Shown: piece after piece, positions 61,927-64,000 of the stretch
Position numbering within the stretch: position 1 is the first letter of the stretch
Layout: each line of letters opens with the position of its first letter
DNA from: Calothrix sp. NIES-2100
Lineage (GTDB): Bacteria; Cyanobacteriota; Cyanobacteriia; Cyanobacteriales; Nostocaceae
Reading direction: 5' to 3'
Length of the DNA: 64,000 nt
Assembly (NCBI RefSeq): GCF_002368195.1
Contig: NZ_AP018178.1
Span: 4,436,721-4,500,720, forward strand
Notes under the pieces: generated by a model
Databases searched by the model: none
Told to the model about the DNA's origin: nothing
The model's input: only the letters and a program-made list of their open reading frames with translations
Made by a program: the position numbers and the translations under genes

Positions 61927-62148
61927 ATGATGAAGAGCAGAAAAACCCGTGCTTTGGCAGTACGCATTTTGATCGCTGACAAAGGAATCTCCTTGCAGCG
62001 TCGATTAGTCAAGCTGCAAAACTGTCTATCAAAGCCACTGAAAAAAAGTTTTCGTTCATCCAGTATCACCACTTTGCAGTTACCTGTATCCATTCATCAA
62101 GATGACGATGATTTAAAACTGTCGTTGCTAGAAACTGTTGTATCGTAA
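61927..62148 (+). CDS. Hypothetical small basic protein
   Basis: The 73-aa frame begins MMKSRKTRALAVRILIADKG and ends DDDDLKLSLLETVVS. It is Lys/Arg-rich at the start and acidic at the end. No Shine-Dalgarno is evident, and I do not recognise the family. It could be real because it lies in a region with little other coding, but support is weak. Confidence 0.35.
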   Translation: MMKSRKTRALAVRILIADKGISLQRRLVKLQNCLSKPLKKSFRSSSITTLQLPVSIHQDDDDLKLSLLETVVS

Positions 62149-62251
62149 CTAAACTGTCGTCAGAAAGCGACTGAGTTATATTGCCAAAAACGACTTTACT
62201 GAGCATAAATTATGTCAAGGCTGGCATCACTACTATTCACCCAAGTCAAAC

Positions 62252-62605
62252 TTACTTAATAACTGCCTGTACAGACTGGCTTCTGCTTGCTAAGGTTTCT
62301 ACTCCCACAGAAACTACTTGAACCACAGCCTCAGTGGGGAGCGATCGCAATTTAGTAATAATCTGCTGTAATGTATCGTCAGACGGCAACTCTCCTTTTA
62401 CCAGGTAGGTTTGCAATTCTGCCAGCGTCCATCCTTTTAAAGCTGCCAGCTTCTCAAGATTTTCAGTATCAGGGAAAGCCAAGCCAGATTCCCAGAAATT
62501 AACGCAAGATTTACTCACACCCAACTGTTGAGAGAAACGACGTTGTGATGTAGCACCTCGTAGCCCTTTAATGAGTTCCGCTAATCTTTCTGCCTTGGTT
62601 GCCAT
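62252..62605 (-). CDS. XRE-family HTH regulator
   Basis: The 117-aa protein has a Cro/C1-type HTH at about residues 8-65: RLAELIKGLRGATSQRRFSQ, QLGVSKSCVNFWESGLAFPD and LEKLAALKGWTLAEL. The C-terminal half (PTEAVVQVVSVGVETLASRS) may mediate dimerisation. Likely controls genes of the integrative element, including the divergent ParB-like gene 540 bp away. No operator was assigned. Confidence 0.85.
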   Translation of the reverse strand: MATKAERLAELIKGLRGATSQRRFSQQLGVSKSCVNFWESGLAFPDTENLEKLAALKGWTLAELQTYLVKGELPSDDTLQQIITKLRSLPTEAVVQVVSVGVETLASRSQSVQAVIK

Positions 62606-62858
62606 ATTAAGATTTTATACTTTTTCGGTGTGATTTTAGTGTCAAAGCTAATCAGAGCGTACCTAATGCGGTAAATTACTAAGAATAAGTGTCCAACTAA
62701 TTAGACATATATGACTAAATAATCAGTCAATCGAGATTTTTGCGTAGTTATAAAAAGTCAGATGCCTCGTTTTTGAGACTTATGAACTTTTTATACTAAT
62801 TGCGTTTAACTATGCCAATCCATGACACAGGACGAGGAAGGGTTGGGTAAAAACCTAG

Positions 62859-63021
62859 AAAAATCTGCCAGCCTCCGGAAAAATCGCCCCATCACAAAGG
62901 AATATTTGGGTTGGAGTTTGGATCTTGTGGGGCGATTTTTCCCCACCTAATCTTGCCACTCAACCAAGAAACAGCTGGTGAGGCTGGCAGATTTTTCCGG
63001 ATTTGATGAAGCGGCAAGATT
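62859..63021. repeat. Cluster of interlocking inverted repeats upstream of the ParB-like gene
   Basis: Outer pair: AAAAATCTGCCAGCCTC (62859-62875) and GAGGCTGGCAGATTTTT (62980-62996), perfect over 17 bp. Inner pair: GGAAAAATCGCCCC (62877-62890) and GGGGCGATTTTTCC (62929-62942), perfect over 14 bp. Third pair: AATCTTGCC (62949-62957) and GGCAAGATT (63013-63021), which crosses the outer arm and so competes with it. No open frame. Position and layout suggest a cis-acting site of the integrative element. Confidence 0.8.
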
Positions 63022-63142
63022 TTCATAGCTATTGGGCCAGAGAACTATCTCGATTTTACTTTACTACATCTGGCATTTCTGATGACGTGAAGAGTAACTG
63101 GCATCAGGATTTTTGGCAATTCTTTACAAAATAAGGGTTTCT

Positions 63143-64000
63143 ATGAGTGTGACTTCCCAACCCAATTCAATTTTTCAATCAGTTGACCCCAACTCGATAA
63201 AACCCCATCCGTTGTATTTGTCGATTTATGGAGAAGCAGAGGATGTTTCTGATGTGATGGGATTAATTAAAAACGCTCAGTACCCTAGACCACTACTGAT
63301 AACCATTGAAAATACCATCGTTAACGGACATCCTTATTGGAAAGCTGCACTGTTATTGGGTTGGAATCGCATTCCAGTCGAAGTAAGAGAATTTCCTCAT
63401 CAAGAAGCTGAAATAGAAGCGCTATTGTTGGAAAATGCTGCCCGCAAAAAAACGAACGAACAAAAAGTGCGTGAAGCCATTGCTTGGGAACGAATCGAAA
63501 AAGCCAAAGCCAAGCAACGACAACAAATAGCAGCAGCTACTACTAATAAAAAATTAGGCAGGAGTGCAGAAACAACGCTTCAGGAAAATTTTCCTGTATC
63601 GTCTCCAGGACAAACCCGCGATCAAGTAGCAAAGCTTGTAGGTTTAGGTAGTGGTCGTAACTATTCCAAGGCTAAAAAGGTAGTCACAGCAATAGATAAG
63701 CTCCGACAACAAGGTAATGACAAATCCGCTAGTGATTTACGAAAAGCCTTAAATGAGCAAAGTGTGGATGCAGCAACCAAACTGATAAAAGCACATCCAT
63801 CCCAAAGTGCAAAACAAACAGATGACCCTAAACGCAGTTGTTGGAATTGTCAATTTTGCAGTAAAGAACAGGTGAAGGATAACCACACCTTCTATTGCTA
63901 TAAATTCGGTTTGTTGAGCTTTCTAGAGAAGGATGCTCAAACAAGAGGCGAGGAATGTCTTGGATGGCAATATCGCTGGAATGTAAGTGAATCTGACAGT
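63143..64000 (+). CDS. ParB-like nuclease/partition domain protein (3' end outside window)
   Basis: 286 codons are visible from ATG 63143, preceded by AAGGG. The ParB N-terminal domain is seen as SIFQSVDPNSIKPHPLYLSI and VNGHPYWKAALLLGWNRIPV (the GHRR-box equivalent reads GHPYW). An HTH-like part follows (TRDQVAKLVGLGSGRNYSKA). The last 60 residues have a Cys-rich motif, CWNCQFC...CYKFG, not typical of chromosomal ParB. It may regulate or partition the element. The frame continues past the end of the window. Confidence 0.8.
   Translation, partial: MSVTSQPNSIFQSVDPNSIKPHPLYLSIYGEAEDVSDVMGLIKNAQYPRPLLITIENTIVNGHPYWKAALLLGWNRIPVEVREFPHQEAEIEALLLENAARKKTNEQKVREAIAWERIEKAKAKQRQQIAAATTNKKLGRSAETTLQENFPVSSPGQTRDQVAKLVGLGSGRNYSKAKKVVTAIDKLRQQGNDKSASDLRKALNEQSVDAATKLIKAHPSQSAKQTDDPKRSCWNCQFCSKEQVKDNHTFYCYKFGLLSFLEKDAQTRGEECLGWQYRWNVSESDS

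Overview
The window looks like chromosome from a filamentous, probably heterocyst-forming cyanobacterium (Nostocales). The evidence is the very frequent HIP1 octamer GCGATCGC inside and between genes, heptamer short tandem repeats such as (TTGTCAG)n and (GGGCATT)n, many palindromic miniature elements, and cyanobacterial genes such as a Ycf54-type protein of Mg-protoporphyrin ester cyclase and a CrtE-type prenyl transferase. No tool was run; family names come from motifs read by eye.

Layout. 1-7.2 kb: tail of an unknown gene, then a fermentation set (pflB, pflA, adhE). 7.2-11.4 kb: mutS on the minus strand, a 21-bp repeat block and a HigBA-like toxin-antitoxin pair. 11.6-21 kb: two tandem exported TPR-CHAT proteases punctuated by three copies of a conserved upstream element, then a histidine kinase. 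21.3-30.5 kb: housekeeping and small genes (AI-2E permease, NUDIX, an orphan IscB/HEARO-type omega RNA next to a lipoprotein gene, folD, crtE, a PAP2-like membrane protein, ycf54-like, pdxJ), ending in two convergent genes (Uma2 and EACC1) that both appear to have lost their 3' ends at a shared HIP1 site. 30.7-42 kb: a second 21-bp repeat family, ABC permease, DedA, an acyltransferase of the condensation superfamily, a 1370-aa BTAD/NB-ARC/WD40 STAND protein, another repeat block and a third exported TPR-CHAT protein. 42-54 kb: an EAL phosphodiesterase, a 1417-aa hybrid kinase with an N-terminal ribbon-helix-helix-like segment flanked by twin 149-bp palindromic elements, an AtzE/AtzG-like amidase pair, small genes, a lipoprotein pseudogene and a thioredoxin/NHL protein. 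55-57.3 kb: rtcB split by what reads as a group I intron carrying a LAGLIDADG endonuclease frame that seems to have lost its start. 57.5-59.2 kb: a methyltransferase and a HAD hydrolase. 59.3 kb to the end: a tRNA-Ala(CGC) followed by a tyrosine recombinase, an excisionase-like gene, an AT-rich stretch, an XRE regulator, a cluster of inverted repeats and a ParB-like gene running off the window. This looks like the left part of an integrative element.

How the genes fit together. pflB/pflA/adhE give anaerobic pyruvate cleavage and ethanol formation. The CHAT proteases, the STAND protein and the EACC1 remnant belong to families known from bacterial conflict and programmed-response networks, but their wiring here is not shown by the sequence. 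The most notable items are the rtcB intron, the standalone omega-RNA element, the double truncation at a HIP1 site, the paired 21-bp repeat families, the nested palindromic elements (some of which have entered coding sequence) and the inverted-repeat cluster in the integrative element.
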